Of a stretch of 64,000 nucleotides of DNA, positions 42,707 to 51,553 are shown one piece after another. A program made the position numbers and the translations under genes. A model generated the notes under the pieces. That model ran no database searches and was not told the origin of the DNA. It saw only the letters and a program-made list of their open reading frames with translations. Every line of letters begins with the position of its first letter. Position 1 is the stretch's first letter. The stretch comes from Streptomyces virginiae (GTDB lineage: Bacteria; Actinomycetota; Actinomycetes; Streptomycetales; Streptomycetaceae): positions 372,001 through 436,000 of the forward strand of contig NZ_JOAK01000003.1 of assembly GCF_000720455.1 (NCBI RefSeq), read 5' to 3'.

Positions 42707-42818
42707 CGGATCGACCGAGCGTGGACGACCATCGATGGACGGGGGTTCAAGTCCCTCCTGTGCCTCTCCCGTGGCACGGTAGTTCAAAGGTAGAACACGT
42801 CGATCTCAGAATGATCCG
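42707..42818 (+). ncRNA. Circularly permuted tRNA-like unit 2
   Basis: Same order as unit 1. 3' half: anticodon strand within ATCGATG (42731-42737), short variable loop GAC, T stem GGGGG/CCCTC with loop TTCAAGT (42741-42757), acceptor CTGTGCC and discriminator T (42758-42765). Then CTCCCGT, and the 5' half: GGCACGG (42773-42779; seven pairs with one G-U), T8-A9, D arm GTTC-AAAGGTA-GAAC, and CGTCGAT (42798-42804). CGGATC (42707-42712) pairs with GATCCG (42813-42818) outside. The anticodon depends on where the halves join: CTC, CCC or ACC are possible. The D arm resembles tRNA-Gly. Confidence 0.6.
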
Positions 42819-42860
42819 CGACTCTTAAACGTGCCGGTGTGCGCAATTGGGTGGCAAACA

Positions 42861-42893
42861 GGAGCCCGGGAGCTGGATATGCTCCCGGGCTCC
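42861..42893. terminator. Strong bidirectional terminator
   Basis: GGAGCCCGGGAGC (42861-42873) and GCTCCCGGGCTCC (42881-42893) form a perfect 13-bp stem with a 7-nt loop. It ends the tRNA-like transcript and, from the other side, the anti-sigma gene. Confidence 0.85.
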
Positions 42894-42911
42894 GTCACGT
42901 TCGCCCAGCGG

Positions 42912-43637
42912 TCAGACGGGCACGGACACGTACGTCCGGCCGGCCTCGTTCTCGACCATGACGGCCTTGACGTCCGACCGGTCGACGGCCGCCGAACCGT
43001 CCAGGCCGGCGCCCTTGGCCTCGCCGTTCTCCTGGCTGCCCACGACCCAGCTGCCCGCGGTGGTGCGCGTACCGTCCTTCGAGACCACGATCAGGCGGCA
43101 GCGCTCGCCCGGCGGCACTCCCGTCACCGCCGCCCGCAACCGCACCCACTTCGCGGCAGGCGTCACCTGCACCGTCATCCGCGCACCCGTGCCCGCATCG
43201 GTCGCCGAGTGCAGCGTGGTCCCCTTGGGCGGGGGCGAGGGGTCCGCCGACGCGGTCGGGGACGGGGGAGCGGGCAGTGCGACGCCTCCGGGGTCGCCCG
43301 CGCCCAGCTGCGTACCGGCCCAGAACACGGCGGCCAGCGAGGCCGCGACGGCCAGGCCCGTGAATCCCGCGCGTCGGCGCGCGGCACCGGCCCGCTCGCC
43401 CCGCATCTGCCGCAGGGTGCGCTGGAGCAGCAGGTCACCGCCCTGTGGCGGTCCGTCGAGGAACGCCTCTTCGGGCACCTCGCCCAGTGCCGCCTCCATC
43501 TCGCGCAACGCGGCCACCTCCTCCCGGCACTGCACGCATCCGCTCATGTGTCCCTCGACCCGGCGGACCTCCTCGGCGTCCAGGACGCCGAGCACGTATG
43601 GGCCGAGCAGTTCCTCCTCGTGCCGCTGCCGGTTCAT
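42912..43637 (-). CDS. Zinc-binding membrane anti-sigma factor, RskA type
   Basis: 241 residues. N-terminal zinc anti-sigma motif HMSGCVQCREEVAAL (HX3CX2C, about 30-44), a single membrane helix GLAVAASLAAVFWAGTQL (about 93-112), a Pro/Ser spacer, and an extracellular RskA C-terminal domain (ARMTVQVTPAAKWVRLRAAV onward). It holds the ECF sigma factor encoded just upstream inactive at the membrane until a signal triggers release or proteolysis. Its start overlaps the sigma stop by 4 nt. Confidence 0.93.
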   Translation of the reverse strand: MNRQRHEEELLGPYVLGVLDAEEVRRVEGHMSGCVQCREEVAALREMEAALGEVPEEAFLDGPPQGGDLLLQRTLRQMRGERAGAARRRAGFTGLAVAASLAAVFWAGTQLGAGDPGGVALPAPPSPTASADPSPPPKGTTLHSATDAGTGARMTVQVTPAAKWVRLRAAVTGVPPGERCRLIVVSKDGTRTTAGSWVVGSQENGEAKGAGLDGSAAVDRSDVKAVMVENEAGRTYVSVPV

Positions 43638-44245
43638 GCCACCACCTCACGCAGTCCGGCCGGCTGCTGGGGCGGCCTGCCCGATCGTTTTCCGTCTCTT
43701 GTGCCGCTCTCCCGGAAGCCGTCGTCCCTGAAGACGTCGCGCAGGGCCTTGAGCGCATAGTGCGAGCGCGACTTGACCGTACCCGCCGGGATGCCGAGCG
43801 TGTCGGCGGCCTCCGCCACGCTGAGCTGCCGGTAGTACAACTCCTTCAGCACGTCCCGGTGTTCCGGGGACAGCCGGTCGAGGGCCCCCAGCACCGTCAT
43901 GCTGTCCACCACGGAGTCGGCGTGGTCCGCCTCCACCGGGGGAGCGGCCGACGAACCGGAGACCTCCGGCGGCCGGGCGGCCTTGGCCCGGTACCGGTCG
44001 GTGATGATGTTCCGGGCCACGGTGAGCAGCCAGCCGCGCACCGAACCCTTTCCGTTGACCAGGACTTCGGAGTGCCGCCAGGCACGTATCAGCGTCTCCT
44101 GTACGACGTCCTCGGCGGTGGCCCGGTCCCCGGTCAGCCGGGTGGCGTACGCGAGCAGGGCGTGGCCGTGCTCCTCGTACACCGACTTGATCAGTGCCTC
44201 ATCGGTCGAGCCCCGCCGAGTGCGGGGCCACAGTGGTCCGGCCAT
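43634..44245 (-). CDS. ECF sigma factor paired with anti-sigma
   Basis: About 203 residues. Region 2: SVYEEHGHALLAYATRLTGD, DVVQETLIRAWRH, GWLLTVARNIITDRYRAK. Region 4: LSPEHRDVLKELYYRQLSVA, GIPAGTVKSRSHYALKALRD. I chose ATG 44245, which follows GGAGAGGG; ATG 44314 upstream sits directly on a Crp-like site, so it is less likely. It forms an operon with its anti-sigma factor. Target genes cannot be read from the sequence. Confidence 0.92.
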   Translation of the reverse strand: MAGPLWPRTRRGSTDEALIKSVYEEHGHALLAYATRLTGDRATAEDVVQETLIRAWRHSEVLVNGKGSVRGWLLTVARNIITDRYRAKAARPPEVSGSSAAPPVEADHADSVVDSMTVLGALDRLSPEHRDVLKELYYRQLSVAEAADTLGIPAGTVKSRSHYALKALRDVFRDDGFRESGTRDGKRSGRPPQQPAGLREVVA

Positions 44246-44314
44246 CTCACCCTCTCCGTCTTCCTCGCTTGCGTGGTGCGGTCGGAACACGCCGGCGGGG
44301 CCGATCCGGTTCAT

Positions 44315-44328
44315 GTGACCTGCGTCAC
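44315..44328. promoter_or_regulatory. Candidate Crp-type site before the sigma operon
   Basis: GTGACCTGCGTCAC fits the Streptomyces Crp pattern GTG-N6-GNCAC on both strands. It lies 70 nt before the sigma start I chose. Confidence 0.4.
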
Positions 44329-44344
44329 TCGATCCGGCGGGTGC

Positions 44345-45352
44345 TCAAGTCCGGCAGGAGCGGCCCCCGTTGAGACATTCGACGACCTCGGCCATCTGGC
44401 GGTCGGTCATCGCGTTCACGAACATCGCGTGGTCCGTCCTGGGGCTGTGGCGCTGCTCGGGGAAGGAGTCGATCGCCACGGGCACCCCGGCGGGAACCTC
44501 GTAGGCGAGCAGGACGCGCAGTTCGGGCACGGGGAAGGTGTTCGTGGGGCAGACCCCGTTGCCGCCGGGGAACAGCAGGTGCGAGCGGTGCCCGGCGCTC
44601 GTGGTGTCGAGGCCGTTCCAGCAGCTGGGGAAGACCAGGCTGCGGGTGACGCGGTCGCCCTCGGGGCAGCGGGGGTAGCTGGTGGTGGCGCGGTCGGGGG
44701 AGCCGGAGCACCCCCAGCGGGCCCGGACGTTGGCGTCGCCGCCCGCGGTGAGGGCGACCGCGTCGCCCGTCATCGCGTGCAGGAAGGGCGGCATCGCCAC
44801 GACCTTGCTGACCGGGTTGCCCCGGAACTCCACCCGGACCGAGGCCTCGGGCACGATCTCGCCGGAGTTGCCGTGCCCCGCGGACGTCTCGTGCGGGCGC
44901 GTGCCCGGACGGTCCAGGCGGCGCAGGACGGGCCAGTAGTACGTCGACCGGTCGCCGCCCGCGCAGCTCGTGGCGGCGGCGGCCAGCGAGGCTTCGGTGG
45001 ACATGGCGTCCGTGGACAGGTTGCCCACGTAGGAGTGCGTGTGGTGGGCGCCTGCCCGCAGGCCGGGCGAGACCACGAGGTTGTCCTCGTTGTAGTGCCG
45101 CCCCTCATTGCGGCCGCAATCGACCGCCATCGACCCCGGCGATCCTTCGCCCGCCGCGGCGGGCCGGGCCGGAGCGGCGGCGGGGGCGGGCGGAACGTCG
45201 CGTATGTCCACGTAGTCGGAGGGTGCCGGAGCGCCGGCCGCCGCCCCCGCGTGCGGGCCGGCGGCGCGCGTGGCGCCCAGTACCGCGGCGGTCAGCCCAC
45301 CGCCCAGAACCAGGCAGATGACCAGAGTGAGCAGTCGGCGTTCTTTCCCCAT
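44345..45352 (-). CDS. Secreted DUF1996 protein
   Basis: 335 residues. Signal peptide LLTLVICLVLGGGLTAAVLG, an Ala/Pro spacer, then a DUF1996 domain: GAHHTHSYVGNLSTDAM, YYWPVLRRLD, FHLHAMTGD-type FLHAMTGDAVAL, VFPSCWNGLDTTSAGHRSH and IDSFPEQRHSPRTDHAMF. Several His and paired Cys suggest a disulfide-bonded extracellular protein. The family occurs in fungi and actinomycetes; its activity is unknown, possibly polysaccharide-related. ATG 45352 has no clear ribosome site. It is on the same strand as the sigma gene with a 99-nt gap. Confidence 0.87.
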   Translation of the reverse strand: MGKERRLLTLVICLVLGGGLTAAVLGATRAAGPHAGAAAGAPAPSDYVDIRDVPPAPAAAPARPAAAGEGSPGSMAVDCGRNEGRHYNEDNLVVSPGLRAGAHHTHSYVGNLSTDAMSTEASLAAAATSCAGGDRSTYYWPVLRRLDRPGTRPHETSAGHGNSGEIVPEASVRVEFRGNPVSKVVAMPPFLHAMTGDAVALTAGGDANVRARWGCSGSPDRATTSYPRCPEGDRVTRSLVFPSCWNGLDTTSAGHRSHLLFPGGNGVCPTNTFPVPELRVLLAYEVPAGVPVAIDSFPEQRHSPRTDHAMFVNAMTDRQMAEVVECLNGGRSCRT

Positions 45353-45555
45353 GGCGGTCACGGTTACCGGTGGCGACCCCGCCGTCAACCTGGCATCCGC
45401 ATGACGGTCGGGGCACCGTGTTCGTGCGTACCTACGGGGCCGGCCGGCGGGAGGGGCCGAGAGCGCCGGACGGGCGGTACAACCGGCCGTGAAGTGGCCA
45501 GGGTTGTCCGTGGGGCCGCTTGTCCGACCGCGCGGGGGGCGGACACAGTGGGCGT

Positions 45556-46305
45556 ATGACACCCGCCGAGCTCCTGCACGCATTCGCCCGCACCCGCGCC
45601 CGACTCGACGGCGGCGAGGTCACCTACTGGTGGACGGGCGACGTCCACTCATGGGCACCGGGCGAGCCCTACCGGCGGCTCTTCGGCTTCGAAGGGCTCA
45701 ACGTCGCCCGCCTCGTTGCGGACGAGGAGAGCGGCGGCTACCAGCTGCTGTCCCGGGAGGCCGCGTTCTACCTGGACCCGGTCACCCGGGAGATCATGGA
45801 GACCTGGCAGGACAAGCCCGTGGTCCACGTCTGGAACGACCCGGCCAACCAGAAGTGGCGCCCCTTCCCGGTCCCCGTGACCGAACTGGGCGACCAGATC
45901 TGCTTCAGCCTGGAGATCCCGCTCGCCTACCCCTCGCCGCTGCCGGTCGAGGAGTACCCGGAGCACTCGGCCGACGACACCTACCGCGCTCTGGAACTCT
46001 TCCAGTTCTTCGCACCCGCGACCGCACTGAGCACGCAGGAGGCGAGCGTTCCGGCGACGATGTCCTGGACCCGCATGTCCCCGTGGCTGCCGTGGATGGA
46101 ACAGGGCGCCCGCCCCGGCGGCCTCACCTTCCACTGCCGCGGCCGCAAGCTCGACGCCTACGAGCAGGTCCCCGAACGCACCCGCGCGTACATCGCCGAC
46201 CACCACCCGGAATTCGCCCACGCACCGGAGAAGTGGAGCGAACCGAACGAGACGAGCTGGACGTACTTCCGCAGGCTCTTCCCGCCGCACCGGGGCGAGT
46301 CCTGA
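45556..46305 (+). CDS. DUF1838-family protein
   Basis: 249 residues, soluble, rich in Trp and aromatic residues: EVTYWWTGDVHSWAPGEPYR, FGFEGLNVARLV, WQDKPVVHVWNDPANQKWRP and FHCRGRKLDAYEQVP. This matches the DUF1838 family, which lacks a known activity. ATG 45556 is the likely start but has no obvious ribosome site. It diverges from the DUF1996 gene and precedes a 417-nt gap with no gene, which holds an 8-bp inverted repeat ACACGCCA/TGGCGTGT at 46501-46524. Confidence 0.82.
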   Translation: MTPAELLHAFARTRARLDGGEVTYWWTGDVHSWAPGEPYRRLFGFEGLNVARLVADEESGGYQLLSREAAFYLDPVTREIMETWQDKPVVHVWNDPANQKWRPFPVPVTELGDQICFSLEIPLAYPSPLPVEEYPEHSADDTYRALELFQFFAPATALSTQEASVPATMSWTRMSPWLPWMEQGARPGGLTFHCRGRKLDAYEQVPERTRAYIADHHPEFAHAPEKWSEPNETSWTYFRRLFPPHRGES

Positions 46306-46722
46306 GCAGCGCCCCCGCCCCTCGGGCCGCCCCCTCGCGGCCGATGCCCGGCGCGCGCGGGGAACGCCCTGGTCACACCCACTGCTGAGGGACCCCCGGG
46401 GGGAGCCGCAGGGGGTGGACAAGGGTTTTCCCCGTATCCAGTTCATCCCCGCGTTGCCTACTGTCTGCCCACCGGCGATCTTCCCCAGGCCGGGCGGTTC
46501 ACACGCCAACCCCACATGGCGTGTAGGCCTACCGGCCGGGGAAGCGCGCCGGGACCGCCGTTGCCCCTGCCTCGCCGTTGCGGCCGGGACAACGTGGCGT
46601 GCGGCGGCAGCCGGGGCGAGACCGACCAACTCGCTACCGGCCCCGCAGCCGCCGGAACCACCCCCACACTGCACCGACCGGCCGCTCCGGTCTGCCCGGA
46701 AACGGCCCTCGAAAGGGAACAC

Positions 46723-48525
46723 GTGCACGCAACGAGACGCAGGCTCATATCCGTCGTGGCCATGTCCGTCACCCTGCTCGCCGGCACCGCCACCGCCGCC
46801 GTGGCCGTGGCCTCCGAGGGCCCCGCCGCGGCCCCGGCCGCCGCGCTCGCCCCGACCGCGCCCGTCGAGAACCTCATCGTCGGCTACAAGTCGTCCGCCA
46901 CCGAGGCCAGCTCCAACACCGCGGCCGCCGACGACGCCACCGCCAAGGGCAAGAAGGCCGGCAAGAAGGCGAAGTTCGACCGCCGCCTGGGCACCGGTGC
47001 CGCGCTGGTCAACCTCGGCGCAGCCGTCGCTCCCGCCGACGCCGCCGACGTGATGGCCCAGTTCCGTGCCGACCCGGACGTCGCCTACGTCGAGCCCGAC
47101 ACCCGCGCCTACGCCACGGCCGTGACCCCGAACGACACCGAGTACGCCAAGCAGTGGGACCTCTTCGAGTCCACCGCGGGCATGAACGTCCCGGCCGCCT
47201 GGGACACGACCACCGGCTCCGGCGTCACCGTCGCCGTGATCGACACCGGCTACGTCGCCCACTCGGACGTCGCGCCGAACGTCGTCGCCGGCTACGACTT
47301 CATCAGCAGCTCCGCCTACGCCCGTGACGGCGGCGGCCGCGACAGCAACCCCGCCGACGAGGGCGACTGGAACGCCACCGACGGCGAGTGCGGCGTCGGC
47401 TCCAAGGCCAGCAACTCCTCCTGGCACGGCACCCACGTCGCGGGCACCATCGCCGCGGCCACGAACAACTCCAAGGGCATCGCCGGCATCGCCTACGGCG
47501 CGAAGATCCAGCCCGTCCGCGTGCTCGGCAAGTGCGGCGGTTCCACCTCGGACATCGTCGACGCCATCACCTGGGCCTCCGGCGGCTCCGTCGCCGGCGT
47601 GCCGGCCAACGCCACCCCGGCCAAGGTCATCAACATGAGCCTCGGTGGCCCCGGCGCCTGCGGCACCAGCTACCAGAACGCGATCAACGCGGCCGTCGCC
47701 CGCGGCACGACCGTCGTCGTCGCCGCCGGCAACAGCAACGCCGACGCGGCCGGCTACTCGCCCGCCAGCTGCAACAACGTGATCAACGTCGCCGCCAGCA
47801 ACCGCGCCGGGGACCGCTCGTACTACTCCAACTACGGCGCGATCATCGACGTCGCCGCCCCGGGCGGTGAGACCCGCCGCGCCACGGACACGCCCGGCAC
47901 CGTCACCACCCCCGAGAACGCGATCCTCTCGTCCCTGAACGCGGGCACCACCACCCCGGGCGCCGAGATCTACAAGCCCTACCAGGGCACCAGCATGGCC
48001 GCCCCGCACGTCGCGGGTCTCGCCGCGCTGCTGAAGTCGGCGAACTCCGCGCTGACCCCGGCCCAGATCGAGTCGGCGATCAAGAACAACGCCCGTCCGC
48101 TCGCCGGCACCTGCACCGGCGGCTGCGGCACCGGCCTCGCCGACGCCGCCGCGACCGTCGCCGCCGTGACCTCGAACCCGCCCACCCCGGCCCTCGAGAA
48201 CACCACGGACTTCACCATCGGTGACAACACCACCGTGGAGAGCCCGATCACCGTCACCGGGAAGACCGGCAACGCCCCGGCCGCCCTCAAGGTCGGCGTG
48301 AACATCGTGCACTCCTACATCGGTGACCTGAAGGTCGACCTGGTCGCCCCCGACGGCTCCGTCTACACGCTGCACAACCGCTCCGGCGGCGGCACCGACA
48401 ACATCAACCAGGTCTACACCGTCAACGCCTCCTCCGAGGTCGCCAACGGCACCTGGAAGCTCCGGGTCAACGACAACGCCGGCGGCGACACCGGCAAGAT
48501 CGACTCCTGGAATCTCACCTTCTGA
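46723..48525 (+). CDS. Secreted subtilisin-like (S8) protease
   Basis: 600 residues. Signal peptide ISVVAMSVTLLAGTATAAVA, an I9-type inhibitory propeptide (to about 125, ending DPDVAYVEPDTRAYA), then the catalytic domain with Asp in VAVIDTGYVAHSD (about 172), His in SWHGTHVAGT (about 236) and Ser in YQGTSMAAPHVAG (about 423). A P-domain-like beta module (FTIGDNTTVESP to SWNLTF, about 495-600) ends the protein. It is an extracellular serine protease needing self-cleavage. GTG 46723 follows AAAGGGA. A terminator follows at 48603-48629. Confidence 0.95.
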   Translation: MHATRRRLISVVAMSVTLLAGTATAAVAVASEGPAAAPAAALAPTAPVENLIVGYKSSATEASSNTAAADDATAKGKKAGKKAKFDRRLGTGAALVNLGAAVAPADAADVMAQFRADPDVAYVEPDTRAYATAVTPNDTEYAKQWDLFESTAGMNVPAAWDTTTGSGVTVAVIDTGYVAHSDVAPNVVAGYDFISSSAYARDGGGRDSNPADEGDWNATDGECGVGSKASNSSWHGTHVAGTIAAATNNSKGIAGIAYGAKIQPVRVLGKCGGSTSDIVDAITWASGGSVAGVPANATPAKVINMSLGGPGACGTSYQNAINAAVARGTTVVVAAGNSNADAAGYSPASCNNVINVAASNRAGDRSYYSNYGAIIDVAAPGGETRRATDTPGTVTTPENAILSSLNAGTTTPGAEIYKPYQGTSMAAPHVAGLAALLKSANSALTPAQIESAIKNNARPLAGTCTGGCGTGLADAAATVAAVTSNPPTPALENTTDFTIGDNTTVESPITVTGKTGNAPAALKVGVNIVHSYIGDLKVDLVAPDGSVYTLHNRSGGGTDNINQVYTVNASSEVANGTWKLRVNDNAGGDTGKIDSWNLTF

Positions 48526-48602
48526 GACGGTTCCCGCCGACTCGGGGTCCGGTACCAACTCCGCCTGACGGAGCGATAGTACGGACCAAATGAATCCCCG
48601 GG

Positions 48603-48629
48603 CCTGCCGATACTCCGGGTATCGGCAGG
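48603..48629 (+). terminator. Terminator after the S8 protease
   Basis: CCTGCCGATAC (48603-48613) and GTATCGGCAGG (48619-48629) form a perfect 11-bp stem with a 5-nt loop, 78 nt past the protease stop. Confidence 0.75.
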
Positions 48630-48760
48630 TCCGCCGGGTTTTCCGCGTCCTGTGACTGAATTCTGCGTCACAATGCGGGTCCACCAGCCGTCCGACCTCG
48701 TATTCTCGCCTCTCACAGGAAGGGCACAGAAGCTGGGGACTGGAAGGCTGGTGGCTGTGC

Positions 48761-51529
48761 GTGGTGGCGGCGACGGGGCACGCTGACACAAGTGTCGGAC
48801 ACGGAGAACTGATCAAGGCGGTCGACCGCGCGCTGACCACGCACGGCCGGGCGCTCCTGACCGGACCCGCCGGCGCGGGCAAGACCGAGGTGGTCCGCGC
48901 CGTCGCCGCCGCGGCCGAATCCCGCCGCGAGACCGTACTGTGCCTCGCTCCCGAGGCCGCCGACCAGTGGATACCCGAGGCCTCCGCCGCGGCCCTCCTC
49001 GCCTCCGTCCCCGCGGCCGCCCTGGAGCGGCTCTCCGGACCCCAGCGCACCGCCATCGCCCTCCTGCGCCGCGAGGCCGACGCCCCCCGCGCCGGCCGCG
49101 ACCACGTCGCGCTGCGCCTGGCCCTCGTCGAGGTGCTCCGTACCCTCGCCGCCCGCCAGCCCGTCCTCCTCGTCATCGACAACGCCCAGTGGCTCGACGC
49201 CGAGAGCACCGACCTACTCCGCTTCGCCCTGCGCCTCACACCTCCCCGCGTGCGGGTCCTGGCCGCCGAACGCGTCCAAGGAGGAGCACCGGTCGGCGAA
49301 CCCCTCTGCGGCCCCGGCGTCCCCGCCGTACGGGTGCCCCCGCTCGGCGCCGACGAGGTCGCCGAACTCCTCCTGCGCCACGGACTGCCCGCCCGCCTCG
49401 CCGGCCGCATCCACCAGGCCAGCGGCGGAAACCCGCGCCTCGCCCTCGCCCTCGGCCACTCCCTCGCGGAAGCCGCCGAGGCCCGCGACTCCAACGCCCA
49501 CCACGCCGACCCCCTGCCCGTCTCCGGACAGGCGCGCGACGTCGCCCGCCGGCTCCTCGCCGGGGCCCCCGCCCAGGCCCGCCGCACCCTGCTGCTCGCC
49601 GCCCTCGCCTCCCGCCCCACCGTCTCCCTGCTGCGGCGGGCCGGCCGCCCCGACGCCGAGGCCGAGCTGGCCGAGGCGGAACGGGCCGCGCTGGTCCGGG
49701 TCGGCGAGGACGGCACCGTCGAGTTCACCGCCGGCGCCCTGCCCACCGCCCTCGCCGCCGACGCCGGCTGGCCCGAACGCGCTGCCGGCCACGCGGCACT
49801 GGCCGCCGCCGTCGACGACCCCGTCCAGGCCGTACGCCACCGGGCGCTGGCCGTCGACACCCCCGACCAGTGGCTCGCCGCGGAGATCACCGAAGCCGCC
49901 GCGGTCTGCCGCAGCCGCGGCCAGCGGGCCCTCGCCGCAGAGCTGGGTCTGCTCGCCGCCGAACGCACGCCGTCCTCGCTGCCCGGAGAGGAACTGGCCC
50001 GCCTCGTCACCGCCGCCGAGGACGCCGGCTGGGCCGGGCGCGCCGACCTCGCCCGCCGCGCCACCCGGGCCGTCCTGGCCCGCGACGCATCGCCCGCCGA
50101 CCGGGTACGGGCCCGGCTCGCCGTCATCGACGCCGCCGGCCAGGCCCTCGGAGCCCTCGACGAGACCTTCGCGTACGCCATGGACGAGGCAGCCGGGGAC
50201 CCGGCGCTGCAGGCCGCCGTCCAGCTCCGGGTCGCCTGGAAGCACAACCTCAGCGACGGCGACCCCGTACGCTCCCGGGACGCCGCGGCCGAGGCCGGCA
50301 CCCTCGCGGCGCTCGGCGGCGACCAGACCGCCGAGGCCATGGCCCTGACCGTACGGGCCCGCATGGGCCGCATCCTCGGGGACGCGGGAGCCGAGGAGAT
50401 CCTCGCCGAGGCGCTCGCCCTGCCCGCGCCCCAGGTGCCGCTGGGCATGCGCAACGCGCCGCAGTACCTGGCCGTCCGGCACGCCCTCTTCGACGACCGC
50501 CTCGACGACGCCCGCCGCCAGCTGATGGTGCTGTTGCCGGCCGTCCAGCGCACCGGTTCCGCCGAGGACGTCTTCGAGGTCCTGCGCAGCCTCACCGAGG
50601 TGGAACTGCGCAGCGGCCGGTGCGAATCCGCCTCGGCCCACGCCCGCCGGGCCCTGGAACTGACCATCGAGGCGGGCCTCTCGCCCGGCCCCGCCTGGTA
50701 CGTCGCGGCGACGGCCGAGACCATGGGCGGCAGCTTCGCACGCGCCGAGGGCTACGCGCGTCGCGGCATCCAGGCCTCCGAGGAGGAGCAGGACCAGGTC
50801 TTCCTCTCCCGCAGCCTGCACGCCCTCGGGCTCGTCGAACTGGCCACGGGAGAGGCGGCGAAGGCCGTCGCCACCCTGCGCCGCGTCGCCGAACTGGAGG
50901 CCGCCCAGCAGGTGGTGGACCCGTCGATCCTGCGCTGGCACGGGGAACTCGCCGAGGCCCTGATCGCCGCCGACGCGCCCGGCGAGGCGGCCGAACTGAT
51001 CGGGCCCGTCCGTGCGGTCGCCCTCGGGCTCGGCCGTACCGGCGTCGTCGCCGCCCTCGACCGGGCCGGCGCCCTGTGCCTGTCCGCCCAGGGCGACGCG
51101 GACGGCGCCGTCCGCCTCCTGGAGGACACGGCGCAGCGCTTCGAAGCACTCCGGCTGCCGCTGGAGCGGGGCCGTACGCTGCTCGCCCTCGCCCGGGTGG
51201 AGCGCCGCCGCCGGCGCCGGGCACCGGCCCGTGCGGCGCTCCGGGCCGCGGCCGAGGTGTTCGAGCGGGCCGGAGCCGGCCCCTGGAGCGAGCTGGCGCG
51301 AGAGCCGGCCCCCGGTGACGGGGCCGGCGCCCTGGCCTCCGCGGCCGCGGTGCTGACCGACGCCGAGACCCGCCTGGCGCTGCTCGTCAGCCAGGGCGCC
51401 AGCAACCAGGAGGCGGCGGCCAAGCTGTTCCTCAGCGTCAAGACCGTCGAGGCCCGGCTGACCCGCATCTACCAGAAGCTCGACGTACGGTCACGGGCCC
51501 AGCTGGCCACCGCGCTGCGCACGCGGTGA
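48761..51529 (+). CDS. LAL-type LuxR regulator with AAA ATPase domain
   Basis: 922 residues. The N-terminal ATPase has Walker A LTGPAGAGKTEVVRA (about 32-46) and Walker B VLLVIDNAQWLD (about 130). A long helical, TPR-like middle follows. A LuxR-type helix-turn-helix closes the protein (VSQGASNQEAAAKLF, LSVKTVEARLTRIYQKL, about 870-915). LAL regulators are large ATP-dependent activators, often of antibiotic or sugar genes. None of its immediate neighbours is an obvious target. GTG 48761 is the likely start (GTG 48764 also fits). Confidence 0.93.
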   Translation: MVAATGHADTSVGHGELIKAVDRALTTHGRALLTGPAGAGKTEVVRAVAAAAESRRETVLCLAPEAADQWIPEASAAALLASVPAAALERLSGPQRTAIALLRREADAPRAGRDHVALRLALVEVLRTLAARQPVLLVIDNAQWLDAESTDLLRFALRLTPPRVRVLAAERVQGGAPVGEPLCGPGVPAVRVPPLGADEVAELLLRHGLPARLAGRIHQASGGNPRLALALGHSLAEAAEARDSNAHHADPLPVSGQARDVARRLLAGAPAQARRTLLLAALASRPTVSLLRRAGRPDAEAELAEAERAALVRVGEDGTVEFTAGALPTALAADAGWPERAAGHAALAAAVDDPVQAVRHRALAVDTPDQWLAAEITEAAAVCRSRGQRALAAELGLLAAERTPSSLPGEELARLVTAAEDAGWAGRADLARRATRAVLARDASPADRVRARLAVIDAAGQALGALDETFAYAMDEAAGDPALQAAVQLRVAWKHNLSDGDPVRSRDAAAEAGTLAALGGDQTAEAMALTVRARMGRILGDAGAEEILAEALALPAPQVPLGMRNAPQYLAVRHALFDDRLDDARRQLMVLLPAVQRTGSAEDVFEVLRSLTEVELRSGRCESASAHARRALELTIEAGLSPGPAWYVAATAETMGGSFARAEGYARRGIQASEEEQDQVFLSRSLHALGLVELATGEAAKAVATLRRVAELEAAQQVVDPSILRWHGELAEALIAADAPGEAAELIGPVRAVALGLGRTGVVAALDRAGALCLSAQGDADGAVRLLEDTAQRFEALRLPLERGRTLLALARVERRRRRRAPARAALRAAAEVFERAGAGPWSELAREPAPGDGAGALASAAAVLTDAETRLALLVSQGASNQEAAAKLFLSVKTVEARLTRIYQKLDVRSRAQLATALRTR

Positions 51530-51553
51530 CCGTGGCCGCGGCAGTGCCGCCCG

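Noticed and set aside
42573..42818. Reading the halves as one ordinary intron-containing tRNA (5' half 42627 with 3' half 42741)
   Set aside because: Acceptor GCCGGGG does not pair with CTGTGCC, while each pairs well with the half in permuted order.
42573..42818. Permuted tmRNA
   Set aside because: There is no tag-like reading frame, no Ala-type acceptor with G3-U70, and the units are too short.
45649..50724. A 1691-residue minus-strand open frame
   Set aside because: It runs antisense through DUF1838, the S8 protease and the LAL regulator, which have clear domains; it is a GC-rich shadow frame.
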